A stretch of DNA of 64,000 nt. Origin: Bolinopsis microptera (lineage: Eukaryota > Ctenophora > Tentaculata > Lobata > Bolinopsidae). A program made the position numbers and the translations under genes. This document shows positions 1-10,119 of the stretch, piece by piece. Within the stretch, counting starts at the first letter, position 1. Every line of letters starts with the position of its first letter. The notes beneath the pieces were generated by a model, which had not been told where the DNA came from, ran no database searches, and worked only from the letters and a program-made list of their open reading frames with translations. The stretch covers positions 2,136,001-2,200,000 of the forward strand of contig NC_087082.1 in assembly GCF_026151205.1 (NCBI RefSeq). Reading direction: 5' to 3'.

Positions 1-940
1 ACACCATTTAAATGTTCTTTTTGTACCTATAGTTGAGATGTTACAGAATTATTCTGGCCTGGCTAGTGTTTAAGCGGCATATTTTGATTTTAGAATCTTA
101 AATTTAAGTGCCCTAACCTAAAACCAGCCACCACTGGCAAATCACATAGTCGCTATTATGAAAAATATCGACGTCATTTGTCATTGGTATTTCTTATCTT
201 CACAGTGTCTCACTAACATAATTATTGAATCCGCTAAATAGAAACATGGCATTTCTTTACCCTCATTAGAGACAGCTGAAAGACTCTATCTTTTAACTTT
301 ACCTTCGTAACTTTGTCATAGTCACCGTGAAGTGTGAAAGCCATTCAAATTACTTTCACTAAAGTCTAAAGGTGCGCATATCTAGAATGACATTTTACCG
401 ATATTAAGAATACATACATTAATTTTGCACGGACCTTAAAATTACCACCCTACAAATGTTTTATATCGCCCATTATCAAGGATTCAGGCGCCACTTTTAA
501 CCAATCTTCTCATTAATGTACTCTGTCCCATTCCCAATAAAGTCATTACATTCACGAGATGCAGTAATCGCCGAAATAAAAGGTAATCGCCGAAATAAGA
601 GATATCCAATTTACCGCGCCTCCGCTTTTATCCTTTATACCTAATTTTTACCCCAAATTCCGACCGTGTTGCTAATCTTTTGGGGGCAGTATATATATAT
701 ATTTACATTGCTGATATTTACATTGACCGTTTATTAACTTTCGAGCGCCATGAAGGTTAATTTTCTTTTTCCTCTCTTTTATTTTGTGGATCCTTTCGAC
801 AAATTTACATGAAAAATACAAAGCCCCCCTACAATTAATCTCCAAGTTCTAAGCCGATCTTTCCGTTTTTATCTTTATATTTTAATGGGTGTTTTAATTA
901 TAAGGGGTAACAGTTCGCCTCTAACTTACACCACTCTCAG
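1..940. other. AT-rich non-coding sequence upstream of the bZIP exon
   Basis: No open frame with recognisable similarity is seen. The stretch probably belongs to the intron before the first visible bZIP exon, because a polypyrimidine tract and AG acceptor end at 940. A short partial duplication (TAATCGCCGAAATAA, around 566 and 585) and a small TA run near 690 are the only local structures noted. Earlier exons and the promoter of the bZIP gene must lie upstream of the window. Confidence 0.5.
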
Positions 941-3900
941 TTAACGCCTGAAGAGGAGGAGAAACGCAAAACACGGAGAGAGAAGAACAAACTAGCGGCC
1001 AGCAAGTGCAGAAACAAGAAACGAGAGCAGGTCACAAACGTCAAGAAGGTTTGTCTCTCAGCGATTTGACCTCTTTTGTCCACTTTGAAGTTTCTTTATT
1101 AGATTTTAAGGGCACTGGTAAAATGAGAAATTTGGGTATTGTTTTTAGTTTACAGTTTTTCATGACACCCAGCCGGGAGACGCAGTTTTACTGGTAACTA
1201 GCTTCAATTTGTCAGCTGAAGTCGCCAGTTATGTTTTGGACGCTATTTGGAGGGGCTTGAAGTATTTAGTTTTATCCAGTCTCAAACTTGGCAAATGTCT
1301 TAGTATGAGGAAAATAAAAACTGTCGACCATTTTATTTTCACGTCTTGCTGTGAAGACTATTACAGCAAGTTTACCAGAAGTCTGAACTTTGGCTCAATT
1401 TCTCATGTAATCCCCTTTGTCCGCCCCTGGGCAAGGTCACAGTTCATCTCATCCTTCCCTTCACAGTACATTTTAACGCTGATTTTTCAACATGGATGAT
1501 TTAAGTTTACGACATCAACTGAAGTTTACGCGGGCGTGCAAAGTCTACGCGTGTCTTCAGATGAATTTCTTTCGAAAGTACAAAGAAAATAGGCCGGATC
1601 AAATTGTCTTTGATGTGGTCATAGTTAAACGTTTGTGAGAAACTAGAAAAAATTCAAAGAAAAAACCCGTTCTCAATGGCTGGTGTAAAATTGAAGTTCG
1701 GAAGTGCGGCCTACAATCGTCTGATCAATTGTTGAGGTCAGAGATATTTACAAAGTGGTCATGTCACCCTTTATGTTACAAGGTTGCTCGTCTTTTAACG
1801 CTAATTTTCTATAGAGGACAAATTATATCTTTGACCATTTTTAACCACAACAAATATAAGACGGAAACTTTTTGTAGAGTTTGTGGTGGTTTTGAAAACT
1901 CAAAGCCACAGGCCGGGTCTAAATTGACCAGCAATGTTTAACTTTGAATGACTTCAGATTGATGGTATAGGAAACAAAAATCATCCATCTATAATAATCA
2001 AGTATTCTCCCGCGACATAGCCATTAAAAACTTTCATGCTGTGAGTTAGTCAAAATTGTTTCAGCTCATGTTTCTATTACTCCTTCACATCTCCCTCTTC
2101 CCCCTCAGTGTCACATCCCACTCCTCCCCCCCCCCCCCCTGATCTCCCACTGCTTCTCATTTCTTAAGTGTCTTTTTCGTCTCACCCTCGTAAGGAATCC
2201 ATGTGATCTAAATGTTTGCAGCCATGAAGACTGTGAGTTTAAACACAGAAATCTCGGTCACTACCCTATCCTCTACCTTGCTCCTCTAGATAACCCAGCC
2301 ACTTTACTGAACCCCTCCTCTCTTCTCTTTTTACAGAAGATGACGTGATCCCTGACACCAAGACACCAGGGTGATGTGTGCTTGTCTGGTGGGTATTTGT
2401 GCTCATGTTGTGTTTGTCTGCTCCCCCCTATAACTTTACCCAGGGTGGTACACCCACTAATTTCCTACTCAGCCCTCGTTTACATCATCAACTTCCCCGC
2501 TAAACTTAGCTTCTTAATAAAAAGTGATGCAACTTCAAGGACAGCTTTGTTGTTCCCTCGTTTTTAACTCCGCCCGACGTTAATGAATTATCGAAGGTGC
2601 AGCCGGGTAACAAAAGTCTGCAGACCTGAAATATAGTCGGAGAATCGCACCGTGACCGGGTCTAGGATCAGCCCTAGACCTGTAAACATTTTACTGGTCC
2701 GGTTTTCAGGGTAGCCGTGGTTTGTGACCCTCTCGGCCTCTCTGTAAACAAAGTTACAATGTCTCCAATCTCCACAATCCCTGTAGTAGCCCTCATGCCT
2801 GTGTCTGAACTGTTCAGGCTGGGTGTCGCGACAACCCACTCAGCCCCAGCTCCATTTATATACCATTTAGTAAGTACGGTAAGGAGGCGGGTCGTACCAG
2901 GACTTCATTAGATATAGTTTTATTCGGAACTGTATGTCTCCTCCCTCCACTGTCAGACCAATACTAAGGCATGATGTAATGCTCTGGCAGAAGGAATTAT
3001 ATAATCAACTTTAATGTACTCCTCCTCACCTATTACAAAGCCCGCCCTGCCCATTTTAATACGATTATCTGATGGTTTTAATCAGGTGGTGTTAATGTTG
3101 GGGATGGTCAAGTTTTAGGGTGTTATTGTTGTTGTGATGACCATATATATCAAGCGTGGAGCTGAGGATGATTTAAGATGTTTTATCATGTATCTTGTAT
3201 TGTGTCACTATGACAGAGTCAGTTTAACAAAACAGAGACTGAAAATAGACTGTCCCAAATTAAATTGGACACCTTATTTAACAACAACTTTAGAGACAGC
3301 TGTCAAACTCACCTTACATCATAAGTACCCGACCTCTAACCCCTCTAAACTCACCTTACATCATAAGTACCCGACCTCTAACCCCGGCCTCTAACCCGAC
3401 CTCTAACCCGACCTCTAACCCCTCTATTACCCGACCTCTAACCCGACCTCTAACCCGACCTCTAACCCCTCTATTACCCGACCTCTAACCCGACCTCTAA
3501 CCCGACCTCTAACCCCTCTATTACCCGACCTCTAACCCGACCTCTAACCCGACCTCTAACCCCTCTATTACAGGAGTATGATATAGTGACCCAGCATAAC
3601 AGTCACATGGAACGAGAGATAGAGAAACTAAAACAGGAGCGTATCAAACTGGAGCAAACGTTGAAGCAGCACCAATGTTCTATGGGGGGCTCTAGATCCG
3701 GGGGATCATCCACCCAGGGGGTCCTCGGGGGGTTCGGACTGCAAAACAACAAGGGAAACGGTGACAGGAATGACAGGAATGACAGGAATAGGGACGGGGA
3801 TAATGTAAGGCGCTTCTTCTGTACGTACCAGCTGAGTTCACTGCTTATTTATTTTATTTTTTTATTTGTTTAATTGTTTAATTGTTTTGTTTAATTGTTT

Positions 3901-4251
3901 ATTTATGTTATGTGCTGGAATTTTTTTAATTGTACCTCATTTCGAAAAGCACACTTTGCTGCAGGCTTTAAAAGGCAACGTATTTACCGCCCATAATCAA
4001 ACGTAATCCGTTAGTTTCTTTGCGGAAATTTCGTTGCTCTTGTCAGGAGGTATCCTTTTTTCCGGTTTACAAGTTAGTAATCCTGATGAAATAATGGCTA
4101 AGTAAATTACCTGTAGTACTCAACCCTACTATGTAATGTAGCAGCAGTGTTTCAGCTGATAACTAACACGCTTACTTTACAGGAAATCAACTCAGCAAAG
4201 AAGATCAAGCTACGAGTTGATGAAGATGTTAGGTTAAATTTACAATTTTGA
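941..4251 (+). CDS. Fos/ATF3-family bZIP transcription factor, C-terminal exons
   Basis: Three exons are supported: 941-1048, 3574-3804 and 4183-4251, ending in TGA. The first encodes the basic region ([20 protein letters not shown], then [10 protein letters not shown]), with the DNA-contacting N-x-x-[AS]-[AS]-x-C-R signature. The second encodes the leucine-zipper heptads (around [19 protein letters not shown]) followed by a Gly/Ser/Asn-rich tail with an NDR repeat. The last adds 22 residues. All junctions are phase 0 with GT donors (1049, 3805) and AG acceptors (940, 3573, 4182). Joining exons 1 and 2 restores the exact zipper register of human FOS/ATF3. The 108-bp basic-region exon has the length I recall for vertebrate FOS. 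The product would dimerise with Jun-type partners and bind AP-1/CRE sites in the nucleus. Activation-domain exons lie outside the window. Fos and ATF3/JDP2 cannot be separated here. Confidence 0.88.
3301..3570. repeat. Minisatellite of CCCGACCTCTAA units in the bZIP intron
   Basis: A direct repeat of about 47 bp (three ACCCGACCTCTA units followed by CCCCTCTATT) occurs about four times, ending in the AG acceptor at 3573. A less regular pair (CACCTTACATCATAAGTACC) precedes it. Because the array is pyrimidine-rich it doubles as the polypyrimidine tract of the following exon. CTAACCC content gives it a telomere-like look, but it is not a canonical telomeric array. Confidence 0.9.
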
Positions 4252-5650
4252 CGGACGCCACGTAACCAATTAAACTTTTATTAGTACCAGTTGAGCTAAT
4301 TATGTTTAATTATGCTAATAATTAAGTTTAATGCGTTACGTTATATTTGTTACCCTAGGATTTAATGATATTTATGTTTCCAGTGTATTGCCCATTAATT
4401 TGGTGAAATACGTTGTTTTCGTCGTAAAAATGTCGATTTTTTACACTTTTTAGTTTTAAAGTCATAGCGACGCTTCGTTATGTTATCATCATATTCAGAT
4501 TTCATCCACATTAGGTTAACTACTCTTTTTAAATTTTTATTTGGGAATGGGAACCTATCAGTTATATTTCTCTTAGGATTATATTCATCATCGAACCACC
4601 TTTTTTTCATCTCCAATATTATGTTGGTATCTATATGCTGGCTTTTCTGAATTTTGCTAGGTTTTATCCAAAGGGGTGCAACGGCCAACGACATACACGT
4701 TTTTCTTTAACTTAGCCTTGCGGAAGTTTGTTAAAATTCTAAAAATTTATCGAATATTATCCGATGCAAGTCCAAAGTTCTTATGTTTGATGTCGTTGCA
4801 GCCCTTGTCGTATGTAATTTATGTAGCCTAACTATGCTTGTTAAAACTTTTTGAATTTTTCACAAAATTTTAGCCAACCCTTTACAATTACAGTGCATTG
4901 ATTTGTGACTGTGATCGTGTTAGATTTGTGGTTTCCGAGCCGCAATTTGTTTTAAGATAATTGGAGCTGCATGATGAATTTATCGTTAGAAGGATAAGAT
5001 TAGTTCTTTGAACGTGTGATGGCATCCACTTACCCTTATTACAAATATTATGTTACTGTTATCTACCTTATTGAGATGTAATATGTTGGAGTATTCAGTT
5101 TATCGACTATGTTAGTTTTTGAGGATGAAAAAAATTCAGATTTTTAAACTACTTAACCACTTAACTTACTTAACTATAAGAAAAAAGACACGACTACTTA
5201 AATTTCATTAGCTTGAAGATTAATAAAAAGTATAATATGTTGCGATAATAGTTGTTATAAGTTAAAGTTTGTTGAGGCAGTTATGATTATTCAATAGTGC
5301 TCGATGTGATATTCTTTCACGAGACTATCCGTAAAATGTGCGGTCCCCAAATAAGTCGTTAATAACAATACATGTACTTTCACCACTGGTTCAGCGAGTT
5401 CAGAGCTTTTTTTCTGGAAAATTATTTCTATTTGTAATAAAAGTACGTTATTTATATCTTATTTCATATTTACTTGATAACATTTCGTAACGCTTCATTT
5501 AGATACCAATATCTGTGTTTTATTTGGTTCACACTGTAAAGTGCTGCCTTCTAACCGGAAAACTCCAATTTTAAACCAGTACAAAAGTTAAAAACACAGA
5601 AACTTTCGGTTGTTGCAAAATATTCTCCTTGTAAAAACAAAAATAACTTT
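4252..5650. other. 3' flank of the bZIP gene, no gene recognised
   Basis: This is AT-rich sequence, probably 3' UTR and intergenic. The only sizeable open frame is on the minus strand at 4395-4694 (99 codons, Lys/Arg/Asn-rich). It has no recognisable domain and its composition is expected by chance in AT-rich DNA. I do not call it a gene. Confidence 0.4.
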
Positions 5651-5841
5651 CTCCCGACAAAATACCGGTGGAAATTATTTCGTAGGCCTTAAAATGACTC
5701 TCCACTTCCAGATCCATTCTTACCCAGGAAATCTTACTGGCTGGCCATGTTACAAGAGGTGATAATTTTTCAATAGCATATTTGTCATCGCATATTTGTC
5801 GTCGCGCGTGACATAAAGGTCGTTGCTCGCACGCGTTTTAC

Positions 5842-5930
5842 TTACTGGGCCGCGCTCAGCCTTACTGTCATTCCTGATTCCGCCGAATCTCTATTCGTTA
5901 ATGAACATGATAGCCTGAGGTCCCCAGGTA
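5842..5930 (+). mobile_element. Micro-element family E, copy 1 (89 bp)
   Basis: A GC-rich 89-bp insert begins TTACTGGGCCGCGCTC and ends CCTGAGGTCCCCAGGTA, which can fold as CCTG/CAGG. It is flanked by direct repeats GCGTTTTAC (5833-5841 and 5932-5940). A second copy in reverse orientation is at 7357-7437, and a third, interrupted one is at 41,552-42,037. The TSD and the lack of terminal inverted repeats suggest retroposition (inference). Confidence 0.75.
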
Positions 5931-5940
5931 AGCGTTTTAC

Positions 5941-6041
5941 TTGATTGACGATGTCAATCCTTCACATCTCGCCGATCTGCATAAGTGGTTGCGAGAAGCA
6001 TTATTGGATGCGCGCGCGACCCAGTAGTGCATCGCGCTACA
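5941..6041 (-). mobile_element. Micro-element family A, copy 1 (101 bp)
   Basis: The element is inserted directly next to family E copy 1 and flanked by an 11-bp TSD AAGCGTTTTAC (5930-5940 and 6042-6052). Read on the minus strand it starts GTAGCGCGATGC and ends with hairpin ATTGAC-ATC-GTCAAT. Copies 2 and 3 are at 39,880-39,981 and 40,602-40,716. There is no coding capacity and no obvious tRNA A/B box. Confidence 0.8.
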
Positions 6042-6375
6042 AGCGTTTTACAATCTGAATTCAGCCAGAGAGTCATGACAACCACATTAATTTGCAAAGT
6101 TATAAAGCTGCGAGCTTTTAAATTCGGCCCAAAATCATACTTTTCGGGATAACTCAAAATCTTCAATATAATATCCCTAGGCCTAATTTTCCTCCTCGGG
6201 AGGAAACATTATTTTTATGAGGCGAGCATTTTGCAAAAAACTGGAAGTCTCGGCCATCTCTTTTACTTTCTGCTTTCGAAGTTGAGCCCCAGCCAGTAAG
6301 GTTTTCTGGCCGTACCCTTAAATTGGACATAACCCACCAGCTGAAGTAACTCTGATACATCGGATTAGAACCTGT

Positions 6376-6474
6376 TTAACGGGTGATACTCGTAAAATAT
6401 CTGTTCCATATATTGGAACAGGACCGTCCACGAGTCCAACTCGGCGTGCGTCCTGGTAGGTTGTAAACCTACAG
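6376..6474 (+). mobile_element. Micro-element family B, copy 1 (99 bp)
   Basis: The sequence begins AACGGGTGATACTCGTAAAA and ends with hairpin GTAGGTT-GTA-AACCTAC. It is flanked by TSD GAACCTGT (6368-6375 and 6475-6482). Related copies lie at about 6557-6623, 6912-6974 (truncated at the 3' hairpin) and 37,562-37,631. A lone GTAGGTTGTAAACCTAC hairpin occurs at about 7090-7106. Confidence 0.75.
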
Positions 6475-6556
6475 GAACCTGTAAGTGTAAGACTGGCCTC
6501 CAACTCGCCATTTTTGAGATTCAAACAATTAATCGAGGATGTTTAAAGTAAAAGGT

Positions 6557-6974
6557 TAACGGGTGATACTCGCAAAATATCTGTTCCAACTCGGCGCGCG
6601 TCCTGGTAGGTTGTAAACCTACAACAAAATACCGGTGGAAATTATTTCGTAGGCCCTAAAAAGACTCCTCCAGATCCAGTCCACAGTCTTAACGTAAAAG
6701 TTAAAATGGACATAACTCACTAACTGAATTCAATTATTGTCATACGTTTCATCTAACCATGTGCTTTCGCGCCACTTCTGACTTCGGGCGCGCTTGTTTC
6801 ACAAGTCAGGCCGTGAGGTGGGCGCGCGCTACTGCAAGCGCACGGGCTCTGGATAGAACAAGTCATGCATACGTTGTATGACCCGCCGCGCACGAGTGCG
6901 CGGCTCCCCAGCTGTTAAACGGATGATACTCGTAAAATATTTGTTCCAACTCGGCGCGCGTCCTGGTAGGTTGT
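6557..6974. repeat. Cluster of micro-elements B2, C1, D1 and B4
   Basis: B2 (about 6557-6623) ends in the GTAGGTT/AACCTAC hairpin. It is followed by a copy (6625-6660) of sequence also found at 5660-5695. C1 (about 6755-6857) runs from AACCATGTGCTTTCGCGCC to GGGCTCTGGATAGAACAAG, its terminal hairpin one base off GCTCT-GGAT-AGAGC. D1 (about 6862-6909) carries CATAC-GTT-GTATG and CCGCGCAC/GTGCGCGG. B4 (about 6912-6974) is a family B copy lacking its hairpin. Exact boundaries of B2, D1 and B4 are uncertain because no clean TSD was found. Confidence 0.6.
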
Positions 6975-7020
6975 TGTCATACGTTGTATGACCCGCCGCG
7001 CACGAAGTGCGCGGCTCCCC
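6975..7020 (-). mobile_element. Micro-element family D, copy 2
   Basis: It contains the perfect 7-bp stem GTCATAC-GTT-GTATGAC and a second GC hairpin (CCGCGCAC/GTGCGCGG). It matches D1 at 6862-6909 almost base for base. Read on the minus strand the GTCATAC hairpin is the 3' terminus, as in families A to C. The TSD is not resolved. Confidence 0.5.
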
Positions 7021-7265
7021 CTGTATCGTCAGAACGATAAAGGGTGTTTATATAGTGAAACGACCGTGGGGGTCGCAACGTGATACAAGTAGGTTGTAAA
7101 CCTACAACCCGGCTGTAATATCGTAGAAACGCTACAGCATACTGTATAGATTCAGATGGTTGAATTGTGGTCGAGGCATGTGAACACTACACACTAGTGA
7201 CTAGTACTGAATCAATACTTCATAACACCTCTGATCGGTAAATCTGTTGTCATTATCAAAGTACT

Positions 7266-7757
7266 GGAGTGGCGGGCTTTTACTAAATCGCTCGCCCAAA
7301 AATTTCCCGTGACTTTGGTTTTTTTGGTTTTGCAGCCGTACAAAACGGTTTTACATTACCTGAGGACCCCAGGCTATTATGTTCATTAATATAGAATAAA
7401 GATTTGGCGGAATGACAGGCTGAGCGCGGCCCAGTAAGGTTTTACATAAACCCTAATCCCAACCCTAACCCTAACCATAACCCCAAAGCTATCCATAATC
7501 TTAACCACAACCCTAGCCCTAACCCGAGCCCTAAATAATCGAATTCACGTTTTACTAGCCTGTCACGTGACCAAAACGGTTTTTTGCCCATAACTCTCCA
7601 GGGAAGCATTTTAACCCTACGTCAGGGGGGGGGGGGTGGTGATTCGGAATCAGCGTCCAAAAATACACCGATCTAGATCACTTTCATGCTTAAAGGGCCT
7701 TTTCACAAGAATTTTCTTAAAAGTTGGGCGAGCGATTTAGTAGGAGCGGGAGTGGCT
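7266..7757. mobile_element. MITE-like element with TACTAAATCGCTCGCCCAA inverted termini
   Basis: TACTAAATCGCTCGCCCAA at 7279-7297 is the reverse complement of 7723-7741, with weaker similarity outward (CGGGCTTT against CCCGCTCC). The interior has no ORF. It includes family E copy 2 (7357-7437), degenerate CCCTAA-type telomere-like repeats (7443-7535) and a G run at about 7626. The superfamily is not assignable. Confidence 0.6.
7357..7437 (-). mobile_element. Micro-element family E, copy 2 (81 bp)
   Basis: This is a reverse-orientation copy of the 5842-5930 element, flanked by the 10-bp TSD GGTTTTACAT (7347-7356 and 7438-7447). The target resembles that of copy 1 (both contain GTTTTAC), hinting at target preference. 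Confidence 0.78.
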
Positions 7758-9420
7758 TGGAGCATTAATATTGGTACTTTAAATTAGTCCCGGTGAGAAG
7801 GTGTAGCGGGATTTTCCGAACATGGGGAGATGAATCCAAGCGAACTGATACAGAGAATCACTCCCCCGATCCTTCCAAAGAGAATTTGTGGTGCCGTGGT
7901 GATATTCAAAAACTTGCCGGATCAAATGAATATCCGGTAGAATATCATATGAAAACTTGTTCCATCCCTACTGAATGCAAACTGTATTTTAACAATTGTA
8001 TTGTTAAACCTCAATCTACCATTAGTATGATCAATATATTATCAGAATTCACGTTAAATATTATGAATACATGAATAGTCAAATATAAATCAATTATTTA
8101 AAAAAATTAAAATAAAATAATCTAACGAATCATATACTTTTCATGGCTCGTGAGTTCTAAACAACCTTCTTTACAGATAATCATTAATCATTGCATCGTT
8201 AAAACTCACTCATTGTTTATAAACTCACTCATTCATTCAAATCACAATCCATGACAGATCATGACAATATCTGTGTGTCAGCCTATTTTATATACTGTTA
8301 TCTAACGACATCCCCCCTTAGGTTATTCTATGTAACACAGTTCATTGTAAGTTGTTCCTCATTCACTTACAAGAACCTCACACGTGTATGAACAGAAATT
8401 ATTAATCATAATAGCGGCACTGCTCGTGATGCTAGGCTTGGTCCTCTACCCTCTGCTAGAATATTGGTATTATTTTTATTTTTACTATTTCTTTTTCAAT
8501 CTAATTTGCATAATCGAAATTGTTCAATGATTTTGACTTTTTTAATAACTGTAACATATGACTTTACATAAATTTCTTTTAATACCAGCAAAGTCATAAT
8601 TCTCCTCTTTATTCACAGCATCATAGGATTGGCGTGTAAGCACTGCAAGCGTAGGACGAGGCGCAGGGAGGCACAGCCACAGGCCGAGGCTGTTTACAAC
8701 AAGGGTCCTGGAAGTAGTATAGAGAAGGAAGCTTAACGCCGTTAGTTTTATCAACGTCTGGTGGAATGGGTGGTGAAGCTGAATGACTAGTAAAGAAGTT
8801 GGCTAGTAAGATGGAATACCTCACAGGGCAGAGTTACTCAGATGCTTTGGGATACATTGGGCTACATTAGGAAGCGCCTTCGTTTCGAAATCTTAAGAAC
8901 GACAGTAATTTCTCTCCGGGGAGACAGAGGGGCGAGAAAGAACTTTGCCAATATAGACAGTTTAGATTTGAACTTGGAGCCGCAAGGCCAAGGGTGATTT
9001 TCAAAATATTGAGTTTTTGAAGGGTTATTTTTATATAGGGTCATTGTGACATTATGTGTATACTGTTTGATACAATTTATTATTTAATAAAAAATAAAGT
9101 TAAGTCTTCTGGTGATAAATTTGGATCAGACGTGTTTTAAGTTTTAAATAGGTAATTCAGCCACTAAAATGTTACGCAGCTGACTATGAATGTTTCTAAA
9201 CACTATCCATTTGATATGGAGATATTGGTATCTCAGATCACGTGTACATCGTTCCTTTTTTTATGACACAGTAATTTATTGACACTCACAGCTATAATTT
9301 TAATCATTGAATCAGTATTTTTATCTGTGCTCTGCGTAATGCATCACATGAATCAGTTTTTAATCTATTAACTTATTACACATTTGTGCTCTGGCCTCTG
9401 CTTTAGCATCATACATTTAG
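7758..9420. other. No gene recognised
   Basis: AT-rich sequence. Short open frames at 7793-8074, 8542-8824 and 8862-9044 show no recognisable domain. A GC-rich island at about 8636-8700 contains a possible hairpin (ACAGCC/GGCTGT) resembling the micro-elements, but no TSD was found. The 5' end of the following LINE probably falls near 9400. Confidence 0.4.
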
Positions 9421-9963
9421 GCACATGTATTCAGCTACCCTGGTGCCACAGCCAATGCAATCAATGAACGGTTTCAATCAGATGTAAGAAAAGACACTCT
9501 TAATACCAATAATGTGAAAAGCATTGTACTTATGTGTGGTACAAATGACGTGGACTCTATCCTGAACAGCCCTCGCAACATGAGGACTAAACTTCTGTGC
9601 CCTGATAGTTTTTCTGGTGATGCTAGAGCTCTTGACTTTACAAACAATTGTATTGAAAAACTTGTACTTTTCCTTCACAAGTGGGCACCTGGAGCTGATA
9701 TTAAAATTGTTAACTTATTACCTCGAGAGAGTTTCTCCAGAAACAAGGTTATAACTGATATCAATGAGTGTATATCAAATCTGCAAAGAAAATACACCTA
9801 TGTAAAACTGCTCTCAACCGAGACAAATCGTTTCTTGTTTAGTGATAAGAAAGGCTTTAGAAAATCGTCATTTTTTAGTAGTTATGGAGAGGATAATGTC
9901 CATCTCAATGATTATGGCATAGTTAAATTAGCAAGGCACTTGAAGTATCATGCACACCATTAG
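9421..9963 (+). CDS. LINE ORF1 remnant, SGNH/GDSL esterase domain
   Basis: The frame is open from after a TAG at 9418 to TAG at 9961. The N-terminal end shows YPGATA, then VLMCGTNDVDS (block III G-x-N-D) and, near the C-terminus, DNVHLNDYG (catalytic D-x-x-H). The GDS block with the nucleophilic Ser is missing upstream, so the ORF is 5'-truncated. No convincing ATG opens it. In CR1/L2-type LINEs this domain sits in ORF1 and is thought to help RNP or membrane association (family knowledge). A catalytic role here is doubtful without the Ser block. Confidence 0.7.
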   Translation, partial: AHVFSYPGATANAINERFQSDVRKDTLNTNNVKSIVLMCGTNDVDSILNSPRNMRTKLLCPDSFSGDARALDFTNNCIEKLVLFLHKWAPGADIKIVNLLPRESFSRNKVITDINECISNLQRKYTYVKLLSTETNRFLFSDKKGFRKSSFFSSYGEDNVHLNDYGIVKLARHLKYHAHH

Positions 9964-10119
9964 AATACTGCTGAATACTGACATAACACTCCTACCATCA
10001 GTTTTATTTTTACAGTACGACATCCAGACAAATACAACCTGCTTTTATTCTGTTTTTTTAGTTTAAACACAACTTTACAACTTTTATTCATTCCATTGTG
10101 AATTAATAAGATTCACAAG

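Noticed and set aside
2335-2372. Possible cassette exon in the bZIP intron (TTTTTACAG acceptor, AAGATGACGTGATC..., GG|GTGATG donor)
   Set aside because: In the phase required by the flanking exons it hits TGA after three codons, and direct joining of 1048 to 3574 already restores the zipper register.
4395-4694. 99-codon minus-strand frame downstream of the bZIP gene
   Set aside because: No domain, AT-driven Lys/Asn/Arg composition, no splice or neighbour support.
7443-7535. CCCTAA-like repeats as an internal telomere
   Set aside because: The units are highly degenerate, short, and sit inside a MITE-like element; no canonical array.
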